Origin: Larkinella insperata
GTDB lineage: Bacteria; Bacteroidota; Bacteroidia; Cytophagales; Spirosomataceae
Length of the DNA: 64,000 nt
Assembly: GCF_026248825.1 (NCBI RefSeq)
Contig: NZ_CP110973.1
Location: 4,051,501 to 4,115,500 of the forward strand
Direction: 5' to 3'
Position numbers and translations under genes: made by a program. Positions 44,801 through 52,036 of the stretch are shown piece by piece; position 1 is the first letter of the stretch, and every line of letters begins with the position of its first letter. A model generated the notes under the pieces. It was not told the DNA's origin and did no database searches. It was given only the letters and a program-made list of their open reading frames with translations.

Positions 44801-45002
44801 GCCGAAAGCCGTTTACGAGCGCATTGGATTCCTGAAGGGGGCCAGTGTGTCGCTGGTAGGTCGCAACCTGGCAATTCTGCTCAAACACACGCCCGGCCTG
44901 GACCCTGAAACCAACATATCGGCGGGCAATGATCAGGGGATCGAATCCACGGCCTTACCACCCACCAGAAGTTACGGTTTCAACGTGAACTTGAAATTCT
45001 AG
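41817..45002 (+). CDS. SusC/RagA family TonB-linked outer-membrane transporter
   Basis: A 1061-residue TonB-dependent barrel. Signal region to about residue 40, carboxypeptidase-regulatory-like domain about 62-140 (IKGKVTDEKGEGLPGVSIIV, LVFSFVGYTAQEVQVG), TonB-box-like LDEVVVTALGIRRETKSLGYSV, plug with NSLNGKVAGVNIS, GSSRVTIRGNTSISGSNQPLYIINGLPMD and LKGATAAALYGSRAKNGAILI, then the barrel to a terminal aromatic strand. The ALGIRR type TonB box differs from the GYGTAKK type of the first SusC, so the two probably take different substrates. Its SusD starts 15 bases after the stop. Confidence 0.95.
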   Translation: MNKKTLPKKRDHSTVRCSWYTLLAAVAVFSATTPAAVARKPETPERKTERPGAEWPAPVEVIKGKVTDEKGEGLPGVSIIVKGTQQGTTSNATGNFSINVPSANSVLVFSFVGYTAQEVQVGSQTSLNIRLLTESKALDEVVVTALGIRRETKSLGYSVTKVDGDNFTKTRETNFANSLNGKVAGVNISPAATGPAGSSRVTIRGNTSISGSNQPLYIINGLPMDNSQFGGPKGDNPDFGDNISSINPDDIEDITVLKGATAAALYGSRAKNGAILITTKSGKGNKGLGVEFNTNNTFEVPFFLWELQKEYGQGYGGVKPASQQDAANHGQNHWGSRYDGSETIQLDGVKRPYSYVKDQVLEDFYGVGHTSSNNISFSGGGDKGSFRLGITDMRNKGIIPNATMRRNNISLGLNQSISKNLNLSANVDYVNERVDNRYVFTGTSSNSAGTILYVNSNMPTSALSPGYTEDFKEKVLGTDLNATNPYYTLNRIKNRTDKDRFISTVNIRYNLFDWLFIQAKAGQDYYSFMANKLVPEGTGYRPNGQLDQIQQNFWERNFEGMIGFNKSLNKDFDLAVNLGGNLMAQHRYTTTIVGSGFAVPQLHVINNTVNRNTTTATFDKKINSVFATAELSYRNYLYLNLTGRNDWFSTLNPQSNNFFYPSAGVSFVFSQALSLPQAISFGKLRVAYAAVGGDTDPYLLNLTYGLLPYSYNGRSLGTINQFTVPNSRLRPLSVNEFEAGLDLRLFNNRLGFDIAAYNKLTTNDIAVESISSTTGYSGVSVNVGEIRNRGIELLTTVKPVTTSNFSWDVSFNLAYNKSQVLKISNTSNELILATSTKAFIKHVEGEEYSQIVGRTIKRNEQGQDIIDATGLPIVPANVVSFGSGIHKYTTGLINTFTYKSLTLSAQVDGKFGGKIYSETNYSLDHRGMSPKSLLGREAGAILPGVTESGEVNNVLVTADRVNNRAIIVRRRDALDDYIYDASFIKLRYVSLTYNLPKAVYERIGFLKGASVSLVGRNLAILLKHTPGLDPETNISAGNDQGIESTALPPTRSYGFNVNLKF

Positions 45003-45017
45003 TTAACGCCAAAGACA

Positions 45018-46589
45018 ATGAAAAAGACACTCTATACAGTATTGACCGGCAGCGTCCTGCTTTTTGCCGGTTGTGACAGTGGTTTTGAAGAGCTTAACAA
45101 AGACCCCAACGCCGTTACCGCCGACCGTTTCAACCCGGCTTATTTATTCACGACCGGGCAATACAACACGGCCAAGGGGGATGAGGTAAACAGCCTGAAT
45201 TATGCCGAACCGTTCGTTCAGCACATGGCATCACTGAGTAACGTGGGTATTTTCGATTTTCAGGGGGATAAATACGTGTACCACAAAGCGAACAACGAAG
45301 CGCTGTGGAAGGCCACGTACAACGCTAATGCGGGTTCTTCCAAGCTGATTGAGGATGTCATTACGCTATCGAAAGACAAGCCGCAGTACCATAACCTCTA
45401 CCACATGGCGAGAATCTGGAAAACGGTCATTTACCACCGGCTCACGGACATGTACGGGGACGTTCCTTATTTTGAAGCCAATCAGGGCTATTATCAGCAG
45501 ATTTACAAACCCAAGTACGACGCACAAAAGGACATTTACGCCCACATGCTGGCCGAGCTGGAAGATGCCACCGCCAAGCTGAATGCTCAGCAACCCCTCT
45601 TCGGGACGGCGGATATTGGTTACGCGGGCGACATTCCCAAGTGGAAACGGTTTGGTTATTCGATGATGCTCCGGTTGGGTATGCGGCTGTCTAAGGTAGA
45701 CCCGGCGGCCGCCGAGTCCTGGGTCAGGAAAGCGTATGCGGGCGGGGTTTTTGCGTCCATCGAAGACAACCTGCTGATCCGGGGAGCCGACAAGGTCGGT
45801 ACGCAGGAAGTGCTGACCAACGGCCAGAGCTGGCTGTTGAGTGTTTCGCAGCGAAGCCCCGGCAAAATCGCCAAAACCTTTTTCGACTTCATGAAGAGCC
45901 ACAACGACCCCCGGCTCAAACATACCGTTGCCGTGTACACGGACCCGACCAACGTGGCTACGAAAAATACCGATCCGGCCGTGCAGAAGGGAATGCCCAA
46001 TGGCCTCGACCGGATTACCCTGCCCAACGACCCGAGCTACAACCCAAACACACCGGGTCAGGAACACCAGTTTTCGGGGGTAAACCGGGATGTGTTCGGC
46101 AAGCTGGACGGGCCGAGAATGCTCCTGACGTATGCCGAGGTACAACTGCTGCTGGCGGAAGCCGCCCTGCGGGGGTGGGTCGCCGGGGATGCCGCGCAAT
46201 TCTACCGCAACGGAGTAACCGGCGCCATGAAGAGCCTCCAGCAGTACGACGCATCAGCCACGATTACGGACGCAGAGATCACGGCTTACTTAACCACCAA
46301 CCCGTTTGTGGGCGTGGCCGACCGGGAGAAGGCGCTGGAGCAGATCAACTCCGAATACTGGGTGGCTACGTTTCTGAACGGGTACGAGTCCTACGCCAAC
46401 GTCCGGCGCTCGGGCTATCCCAAACTAACGCCCATCAACTACCCGGACAACGAAACGGGGGGGACCTATCCCCGCCGTCTGCGGTATCCGGATGATGAAC
46501 CGGTTTTGAACGCGGATCATTACAACGCTGCGGTAGCCCGCCAGGGGGCCGATACGTATAAAACCAGAGTTTGGTGGGACAAGCCGTAA
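45018..46589 (+). CDS. SusD-like (SusD_2 type) lipoprotein
   Basis: A 523-residue lipoprotein (LLFAGCDSGFEELNKDPN, Cys 19). This is the second SusD family: FEELNKDPNAVTADRFNPAYLF and ARIWKTVIYHRLTDMYGDVPYFEA, with the closing AYLFTTG/WVATFLNGYESYANVRRSGYPKL. It is the lid partner of the SusC encoded directly upstream and binds an unknown glycan or peptide at the surface. Confidence 0.94.
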   Translation: MKKTLYTVLTGSVLLFAGCDSGFEELNKDPNAVTADRFNPAYLFTTGQYNTAKGDEVNSLNYAEPFVQHMASLSNVGIFDFQGDKYVYHKANNEALWKATYNANAGSSKLIEDVITLSKDKPQYHNLYHMARIWKTVIYHRLTDMYGDVPYFEANQGYYQQIYKPKYDAQKDIYAHMLAELEDATAKLNAQQPLFGTADIGYAGDIPKWKRFGYSMMLRLGMRLSKVDPAAAESWVRKAYAGGVFASIEDNLLIRGADKVGTQEVLTNGQSWLLSVSQRSPGKIAKTFFDFMKSHNDPRLKHTVAVYTDPTNVATKNTDPAVQKGMPNGLDRITLPNDPSYNPNTPGQEHQFSGVNRDVFGKLDGPRMLLTYAEVQLLLAEAALRGWVAGDAAQFYRNGVTGAMKSLQQYDASATITDAEITAYLTTNPFVGVADREKALEQINSEYWVATFLNGYESYANVRRSGYPKLTPINYPDNETGGTYPRRLRYPDDEPVLNADHYNAAVARQGADTYKTRVWWDKP

Positions 46590-46684
46590 AGGGGTAACCG
46601 GAGCGCAACAACCGAATGCGCCTGACGTATATGCCCGCAAGTGCGCAGCTTCGTGCGATAGCCGTAGATTTTTCGTCATAAAAA

Positions 46685-46776
46685 CCGGGTTGCTGGGGAA
46701 GCGCCAGCAACCCGGAAAATACCGTTCTGGATTTTCCGCAGATGCGTTTTTCTGCGGATTTCTTTTTCCGTTTTTT
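46685..46776 (+). terminator. double hairpin terminator of the second susCD operon
   Basis: A first stem CCGGGTTGCTGG (46685-46696) / CCAGCAACCCGG (46704-46715) is followed by a second, TCCGCAG (46735-46741) / CTGCGGA (46752-46758), and then a T-rich run to 46776. Confidence 0.75.
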
Positions 46777-46845
46777 GATTTCCTGCCGCTTCTTCCCGAT
46801 CTTTTTCGCGGTAAAATCGACCGTTATCCCAAAGCAAGCATCTTT

Positions 46846-47412
46846 ATGGCAGCCAGCATCCCCATCGACATCGACAGCGCTGTGACCACCATCATCGTTC
46901 AGCGACCCTTCAAAAATCAGGTTCACGTCTATGAAGACTGGTTAAAGGAAATGGTGACATTGGCGCAGGGAGCAACCGGGCACCGGGGGGTAAACATCAT
47001 TCGTCCACACGGGCATAACGAAGGCTACACCATCGTCCTGCATTTTGCTTCGGAAGCAAGTCTGCGAACGTGGCTGGAATCCGACACCCGCCGGCAAATG
47101 ATTGAGAAAGTGCGTCCGTTTCTGAATACGGAAGAAAAGATTGAAATCAAGACCGGCCTGGAGTTCTGGTTTACGCCACCGGAAGCCAAAAAACTGGCAC
47201 CCCCCTACAAACAGTTTCTGCTGACCTGGTCGGCTATTTTTCCATTGTCCGTGCTGGTTCCCTGGCTGCTGACACCCATTTTGACGGCCCTGCCTTTTGG
47301 CTCTGTTCCGTTGCTGAAGCCCCTACTGACCAGCCTGGTCATTGTCGGGTTGATGACGTTTGTCATCATGCCCCGCTATGTTCGGCTTGTTGCCAAATGG
47401 CTTTATCGGTAA
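46846..47412 (+). CDS. antibiotic-biosynthesis-monooxygenase-like membrane protein
   Basis: A 188-residue protein. Residues about 10-110 form an ABM-type dimeric alpha-beta barrel (TIIVQRPFKNQVHVYEDWLKEM, GHRGVNIIRPHGHNEGYTIVLHF), followed by two or three membrane helices (ILLTWSAIFPLSVLVPWLL region and LVIVGLMTFVIMPRYV). This domain-plus-membrane-tail layout is a known family labelled as antibiotic biosynthesis monooxygenase, although catalytic activity is not established. The first 52 codons of the open frame are dropped because they precede the fold and cover the terminator. Confidence 0.8.
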   Translation: MAASIPIDIDSAVTTIIVQRPFKNQVHVYEDWLKEMVTLAQGATGHRGVNIIRPHGHNEGYTIVLHFASEASLRTWLESDTRRQMIEKVRPFLNTEEKIEIKTGLEFWFTPPEAKKLAPPYKQFLLTWSAIFPLSVLVPWLLTPILTALPFGSVPLLKPLLTSLVIVGLMTFVIMPRYVRLVAKWLYR

Positions 47413-47843
47413 TAGACGGCGAATTTTAACCGTAATGGAAGTCCTTCGTACTCCGTTTTTGTCGCTTTCTGCCGGGCGGCTACGGATGGTATTGTATGTA
47501 AAATAGGGTCGGTTTTCCAATTAATCTCTTTCTACCAGCCATCGTTTGGCCCTCTTTTCTCTGTTTGCTAGAATGTTTGCGCCTTATTGGACTAGTTAAC
47601 GGACAGCAGATGCTTGTTATGCCTGGGAGTGCGTTGCAGCGTAAAAACAGACAAAGAGTAATCAGAGCTTGCTCCATTATGGTCACCGGCTGGGCCAGAA
47701 CCTCACTTGGCGGTTGCCAAAACTCCCATTCTTACATTAATAGAGTTTACTAACTACCTGCGTTTCGCTGCCCGTGCGCAATCCATTTCACGTTCGTACA
47801 CAGGTTGGCGTTAGCACCACATCATTCTTACCCTAACCAACGC
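47413..47843. other. intergenic region before the glycosyltransferase cluster
   Basis: 431 bp without a gene. It holds a small hairpin (TTGGC 47707-47711 / GCCAA 47716-47720) and several short open frames that look like noise. No tRNA, no promoter consensus with good spacing and no terminator for the upstream gene was seen. It is the boundary between ordinary genes and the 47.8-57.8 kb cluster. Confidence 0.4.
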
Positions 47844-49073
47844 ATGTCTAATCAGCAGAAACAGGCTATAGGACAGCCATTTGCTCAGGAGCACGTTCAG
47901 CTCATGGGCTTAGCAAAGGATACGGTCATTCCATCTACCTCTTTTGCGCATCAGACCCAGGATTTAATTTGTTTTTCACACCTGCGCTGGAACTTCGTCT
48001 ACCAGCGCCCCCAGCATTTGCTCAGCCGGGCCAGCCGCCACTTCCGCGTCTGGTTCTGGGAAGAACCCGTCGTCGACAACCGCTCCTGGCTGGAAGTGCG
48101 GCCCGTCAACGCCCAGCTCAACATCCTGGTGCCGCACCTGCCCGGCGGTACCGATGCCCACACCCAGCAGGCCATGCAGCGCAAGTGGCTCGACGAACTA
48201 TTGACCCAGCACCAGATCACCGACTTTGTGGCCTGGTACTACACGCCCATGGCCCTCAACTTTACCGAGCATATCCAGCCCCGGCTGACCGTCTACGATT
48301 GCATGGACGAGCTGTCGGCCTTTCGGGGGGCGCCCCCGCAACTGCGGGAACGGGAGAAACAATTGCTGCAACAGGCCAAATTGGTCTTCACGGGCGGTCA
48401 GAGCTTATACGAAGCCAAGAAAAATCTGCACCCCTCGGTGCACGCCTTTCCCAGCAGCATCGACAACCACCACTTTGGGCAGGCCCGCCTGGGGCTGGCC
48501 GATCCGGCCGATCAGAGTTCGCTGGCTTACCCGCGCATCGGCTTCAGTGGGGTCATTGACGAGCGGCTGGACATCGCCCTGCTGGGCGAACTGGCGAAAC
48601 GGCGGCCCGACTGGCAGTTTGTGCTGCTGGGTCCGGTGGTCAAGATTGACCCGGCTTCGCTGCCGCAGGGGCCTAACCTGCACTACCTGGGCATGAAGGC
48701 CTACGAGCAGCTGCCGGCCTATTTCAGCAACTGGCAGGTGGCGCTGTTGCCCTTTGCGCTCAACGAATCGACGCGCTTCATCAGCCCCACCAAGACGCCG
48801 GAGTACCTGGCTGCGGGTCTGCCGGTGGTGTCCTCGCCGATTCGGGATGTGGTCAGCACCTACGGGGAGTGCGGTCCGGTGTGGATTGCCGACGGGGCGG
48901 AGGAGTTTGAGCGTTCGATTGCTGCGGCGCTGGCAGATCCCGGGTCGATGTGCTGGAAACGGATTGATGCCCAGTTGGCGCAGAGTTCCTGGCAGCAGAC
49001 CTGGAAAGATATGCATAAATTAATCATGGGGCAGTTCCAGTTAGAGCCCCAAAAGCAATCCCTGTATGAGTAA
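47844..49073 (+). CDS. GT4-type glycosyltransferase
   Basis: A 409-residue GT-B enzyme. The start of the fold is LICFSHLRWNFVYQRPQHLLSR; the middle has TVYDCMDELSAFRG and the donor-binding half GFSGVIDERLDIALLGELAKRRPDWQFVLLGP and PTKTPEYLAAGLPVVSSPI with the Glu of the nucleotide site. Relatives with the FVYQRPQHL opening occur beside UDP-galactopyranose mutase in other bacteria, so it may use UDP-galactofuranose; this is context inference. The last codons overlap the start of the next gene by 8 nt (ATGAGTAA). Confidence 0.85.
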   Translation: MSNQQKQAIGQPFAQEHVQLMGLAKDTVIPSTSFAHQTQDLICFSHLRWNFVYQRPQHLLSRASRHFRVWFWEEPVVDNRSWLEVRPVNAQLNILVPHLPGGTDAHTQQAMQRKWLDELLTQHQITDFVAWYYTPMALNFTEHIQPRLTVYDCMDELSAFRGAPPQLREREKQLLQQAKLVFTGGQSLYEAKKNLHPSVHAFPSSIDNHHFGQARLGLADPADQSSLAYPRIGFSGVIDERLDIALLGELAKRRPDWQFVLLGPVVKIDPASLPQGPNLHYLGMKAYEQLPAYFSNWQVALLPFALNESTRFISPTKTPEYLAAGLPVVSSPIRDVVSTYGECGPVWIADGAEEFERSIAAALADPGSMCWKRIDAQLAQSSWQQTWKDMHKLIMGQFQLEPQKQSLYE

Positions 49074-50385
49074 ACAACCGGATATTAGATCATCTACAAA
49101 TTCAGCTTCACAGCCCTTGGCGCTATGGGGGGGCATTGAGTGCACCGTCAACCGGGTTGGTGATACCTACCAGGATCAACTCCTGCGAAACGGACACGAC
49201 CAGCGCGATCAGGACCTGTTTCAAATCGCTCAGCTTGGACTCAAGACGCTGCGTTACCCGCTGATTTGGGAGCGCACTGCTCCTCACTGCATCGACAAGC
49301 CCGACTGGCAATGGGCCGATCGTCGCCTTGGGTTGCTGCGGGAGTTGGGAATCCGGCCCATCGTTGGTTTGGTTCACCACGGCTGCGGGCCTCGGTACGC
49401 CACCTTTGCCGGCCTTGAGTTTGCGCAGCAGCTTCCCCGCTATGCCCGGCAGGTAGCCGAGCGCTACCCCTGGGTCGACGCTTACACGCCCGTCAATGAG
49501 CCCTTAACCACCGCCCGCTTTTCCGGCTTAAGCGGTCACTGGTACCCGCACGCCAACAGCCCCCGCGTGTTTGTCGATATTTTGCTCCGGCAGTGCCGGG
49601 CCACGGTTCTGGCCATGCAGCAGATTCGGCAGGTTCGGCCCGATGCCCAACTGATTCAGACCGATGACCTGGGGCAGACGCACAGTACCCCGAAATTAAG
49701 CTACCAGGGCGAGTGGGAAAATCACCGTCGTTGGTTGAGCTGGGATCTTCTCTGCGGCTTTGTCTCGAAGGAACATCCGCTCTGGGACTATCTGCGCTGG
49801 CTCGGAATTCCGCCCGCGGAACTGGCATTTTTTGTGGAGAACCCCTGTCCGCCGTCCGTGATTGGAATCAATCATTACATCACCAGTGAACGGTATCTGG
49901 ATGAACGAATCTGGCAATACCCGGAACATCTGCGGGGCGGCAACGATCGCGATCGCTACGTGGATACGGAGGTCGTCCGGGCAGCGCCGGAGCAACGGGT
50001 TGGGTTGCAGGGGCTTCTGCTGCAAGCCTGGAAACGCTACCAGCGCCCCATTGCCGTAACGGAGGCTCATCTGGGATGTACCGTCGACGAGCAAATGCGC
50101 TGGCTGTGGGATATGTGGCAGCAAACCCAGCAGGCGCGTCAGGCGGGTGCTGACATTCAGGCGGTAACGGCCTGGGCTTTGCTGGGGTCATTCGACTGGC
50201 ATTGTCTGCTGACGCGCCACGAAGGACACTACGAACCGGGCGCTTTTGACGTAAGCTCGGGACAGTTGCAGGCCACGCCCCTGGCGGAGCTGGTTCATTG
50301 CCTGGCGACGGGGCAAAATCCGGCCGCGCTCGTGCCGCCGGGGCCGGGCTGGTGGCAAACCGTACCGCAAACCGATCTTGCCTGA
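49066..50385 (+). CDS. glycoside hydrolase family 1-like protein
   Basis: A 439-residue TIM-barrel of GH1 kind. Acid/base motif TPVNEP has Glu145, and the nucleophile region, normally TENG, reads VTEAHLG with Glu333; other marks are LWGGIECTVNRVGDTYQDQ and AVTAWALLGSFDW. In other phyla this domain is known to me as a fusion with an RmlD-type sugar-nucleotide reductase; here the protein ends after the barrel, without that half. It could hydrolyse or transfer a glycosyl group on a surface polymer. Translation is coupled to the glycosyltransferase by an 8-nt overlap, and Glf follows. Confidence 0.8.
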   Translation: MSKQPDIRSSTNSASQPLALWGGIECTVNRVGDTYQDQLLRNGHDQRDQDLFQIAQLGLKTLRYPLIWERTAPHCIDKPDWQWADRRLGLLRELGIRPIVGLVHHGCGPRYATFAGLEFAQQLPRYARQVAERYPWVDAYTPVNEPLTTARFSGLSGHWYPHANSPRVFVDILLRQCRATVLAMQQIRQVRPDAQLIQTDDLGQTHSTPKLSYQGEWENHRRWLSWDLLCGFVSKEHPLWDYLRWLGIPPAELAFFVENPCPPSVIGINHYITSERYLDERIWQYPEHLRGGNDRDRYVDTEVVRAAPEQRVGLQGLLLQAWKRYQRPIAVTEAHLGCTVDEQMRWLWDMWQQTQQARQAGADIQAVTAWALLGSFDWHCLLTRHEGHYEPGAFDVSSGQLQATPLAELVHCLATGQNPAALVPPGPGWWQTVPQTDLA

Positions 50386-50440
50386 ATCCGGCGCGGGTCA
50401 TTTACAACTCATTTTATCACGTTAACCTTCTTATTTCTTT

Positions 50441-51562
50441 ATGCAATATGATTTTGTAATTGTAGGAGCTGGATTTGCCGGGAGCGTACTGGCCGAACGA
50501 TTAGCTACACAGGCCGGAAAAACGGTTTTGCTCATCGACAAACGGCCCCACATTGGCGGGAATGCGTACGATTGCCTGAACGAAGACGGAATCCTGATTC
50601 ACCAGTACGGCCCCCACATCTTCCACACCAACTCGCCGGAAGTGATGGCTTATCTGTCGCAGTTTACCCAGTGGCGGCCTTACGAACACCGGGTGCTGGC
50701 GTCCGTTGACGGTCAGTTGCTGCCCATTCCGATCAACCTCGATACGGTCAACAGACTGTACGGGTATTCCTTTACCTCCGAAGAACTGGCCGATTATTTT
50801 CAATCCGTTGGTGAGCCGGTCGATGAAATCCGCACGTCCGAAGATGTGGTCGTGAGCCAGGTCGGTCGTGATTTGTACGAAAAATTCTTTCGGGGGTACA
50901 CCCGCAAGCAGTGGGGCGTCGATCCCTCGCAGCTCGATAAAATGGTAACTTCCCGGATTCCGACCCGCACCAACCGGGATGATCGCTATTTCACGGACGA
51001 ATTTCAATGTATGCCGCTGCACGGCTACACGAAAATGTTTGAGAAAATGGTCAGCCATTCCAACATTCACCTGCTGCTGAGCACGGATTTTAAGGAGATC
51101 AATAAACAGCTATCGTATAAGGAACTGATTTACACCGGACCCATTGACGAGTATTTTGATTACTGCTACGGCAAACTGCCCTACCGTTCGCTGCGCTTCG
51201 ATCACCAGACGCTGGAGGTGAGCGATTACCAGCCGGTTTCCGTCGTCAACTATCCCAACGACCACGCTTATACCCGCATTACCGAATATAAGAAACTGAC
51301 TGGTCAGGAACATCCCAAAACCAGCATCACCTTTGAATACCCGCAGGGAGAGGGTGATCCGTATTACCCGGTACCCCGGCCCGAGAATGCCGCGCTGTAC
51401 CGGCAGTACAAACTATTGGCCGAACATCAGGAGAATGTCTACTTTGTGGGGCGTTTGGGTACATACCGCTATTACAACATGGATCAGGTGGTGGCTCAGG
51501 CGCTGACGCTGTATAAAAAACTAGTCGGTATGGAATCGCTCCAGGAAACCATTCAGAGCTGA
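50441..51562 (+). CDS. glf: UDP-galactopyranose mutase
   Basis: A 373-residue flavoprotein that converts UDP-galactopyranose to UDP-galactofuranose. The FAD loop is VGAGFAGSVLAERLA; other marks are HIGGNAYDCLNEDGILIHQYGPHIFHT, ARRxx-like FFRGYTRKQWGVDPSQLDKMVTSRIPTRTNRDDRYF and the close FVGRLGTYRYYNMDQVVAQAL. Length and motifs are standard. Together with the two upstream genes it points to a galactofuranose-containing glycan. Confidence 0.95.
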   Translation: MQYDFVIVGAGFAGSVLAERLATQAGKTVLLIDKRPHIGGNAYDCLNEDGILIHQYGPHIFHTNSPEVMAYLSQFTQWRPYEHRVLASVDGQLLPIPINLDTVNRLYGYSFTSEELADYFQSVGEPVDEIRTSEDVVVSQVGRDLYEKFFRGYTRKQWGVDPSQLDKMVTSRIPTRTNRDDRYFTDEFQCMPLHGYTKMFEKMVSHSNIHLLLSTDFKEINKQLSYKELIYTGPIDEYFDYCYGKLPYRSLRFDHQTLEVSDYQPVSVVNYPNDHAYTRITEYKKLTGQEHPKTSITFEYPQGEGDPYYPVPRPENAALYRQYKLLAEHQENVYFVGRLGTYRYYNMDQVVAQALTLYKKLVGMESLQETIQS

Positions 51563-51632
51563 CGGTTTGACTCGTTCCACTGGTTAAAACCGTCCCCGGC
51601 GACCGGTTTTTGCCGGATTATGACCAGGTCTG

Positions 51633-52034
51633 ATGACAACCCAGGGCCCCGTTATTTTTCTGGCGACCGATCAGGAGAGTGATCACTTCCTCTACCGTCA
51701 GGCATTGTACGAGGCCTGTCCCACGGCTGTTCTGTATTTTTTCGGCCGAAAGGGCGAAATGCTGCAAGCCCTGCGGGGTTCCGTTTTTCCGCTTCCTTCC
51801 CTGCTTATACTGGATTGGAAGATGGCGGAGCGCAACGGATATCCGTTGTTGAACCGGCTGAATCAGACGCCAGCCTGGCAGCATATTCCGGTTGTTATTA
51901 TCGACAGTGATCCGCCGTCGGTGGATCAGCAGAAGTGCAAAGAAGCAGGCTACGAAATGGTCCTGCCCGCCGAGAAGGTGTATGAAAACGTGGTGGAACG
52001 ATTACGTGGCCTGGCCCACGCCCTGATTTTATAA
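51633..52034 (+). CDS. single-domain response-regulator receiver, partly degenerate
   Basis: A 133-residue CheY-like protein with no output domain. The phospho-acceptor is Asp61 in LLILDWKMAERNG. The acidic pocket is changed to ATDQESD, and the conserved Lys-Pro near residue 110 is replaced (VLPAEK), so it may be phosphorylated poorly or act by another signal. The stop is two bases before the start of the trehalose enzyme, so the two are surely translated together. No histidine kinase is present nearby. Confidence 0.85.
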   Translation: MTTQGPVIFLATDQESDHFLYRQALYEACPTAVLYFFGRKGEMLQALRGSVFPLPSLLILDWKMAERNGYPLLNRLNQTPAWQHIPVVIIDSDPPSVDQQKCKEAGYEMVLPAEKVYENVVERLRGLAHALIL

Positions 52035-52036
52035 AT

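Noticed and set aside
47565..47753. 62-codon frame in the intergenic region before the glycosyltransferase
   Set aside because: No start signal, no family features, and codon use differs from neighbours.
48405..49016. Open frame opposite the glycosyltransferase
   Set aside because: Shadow of a gene with clear GT-B motifs.
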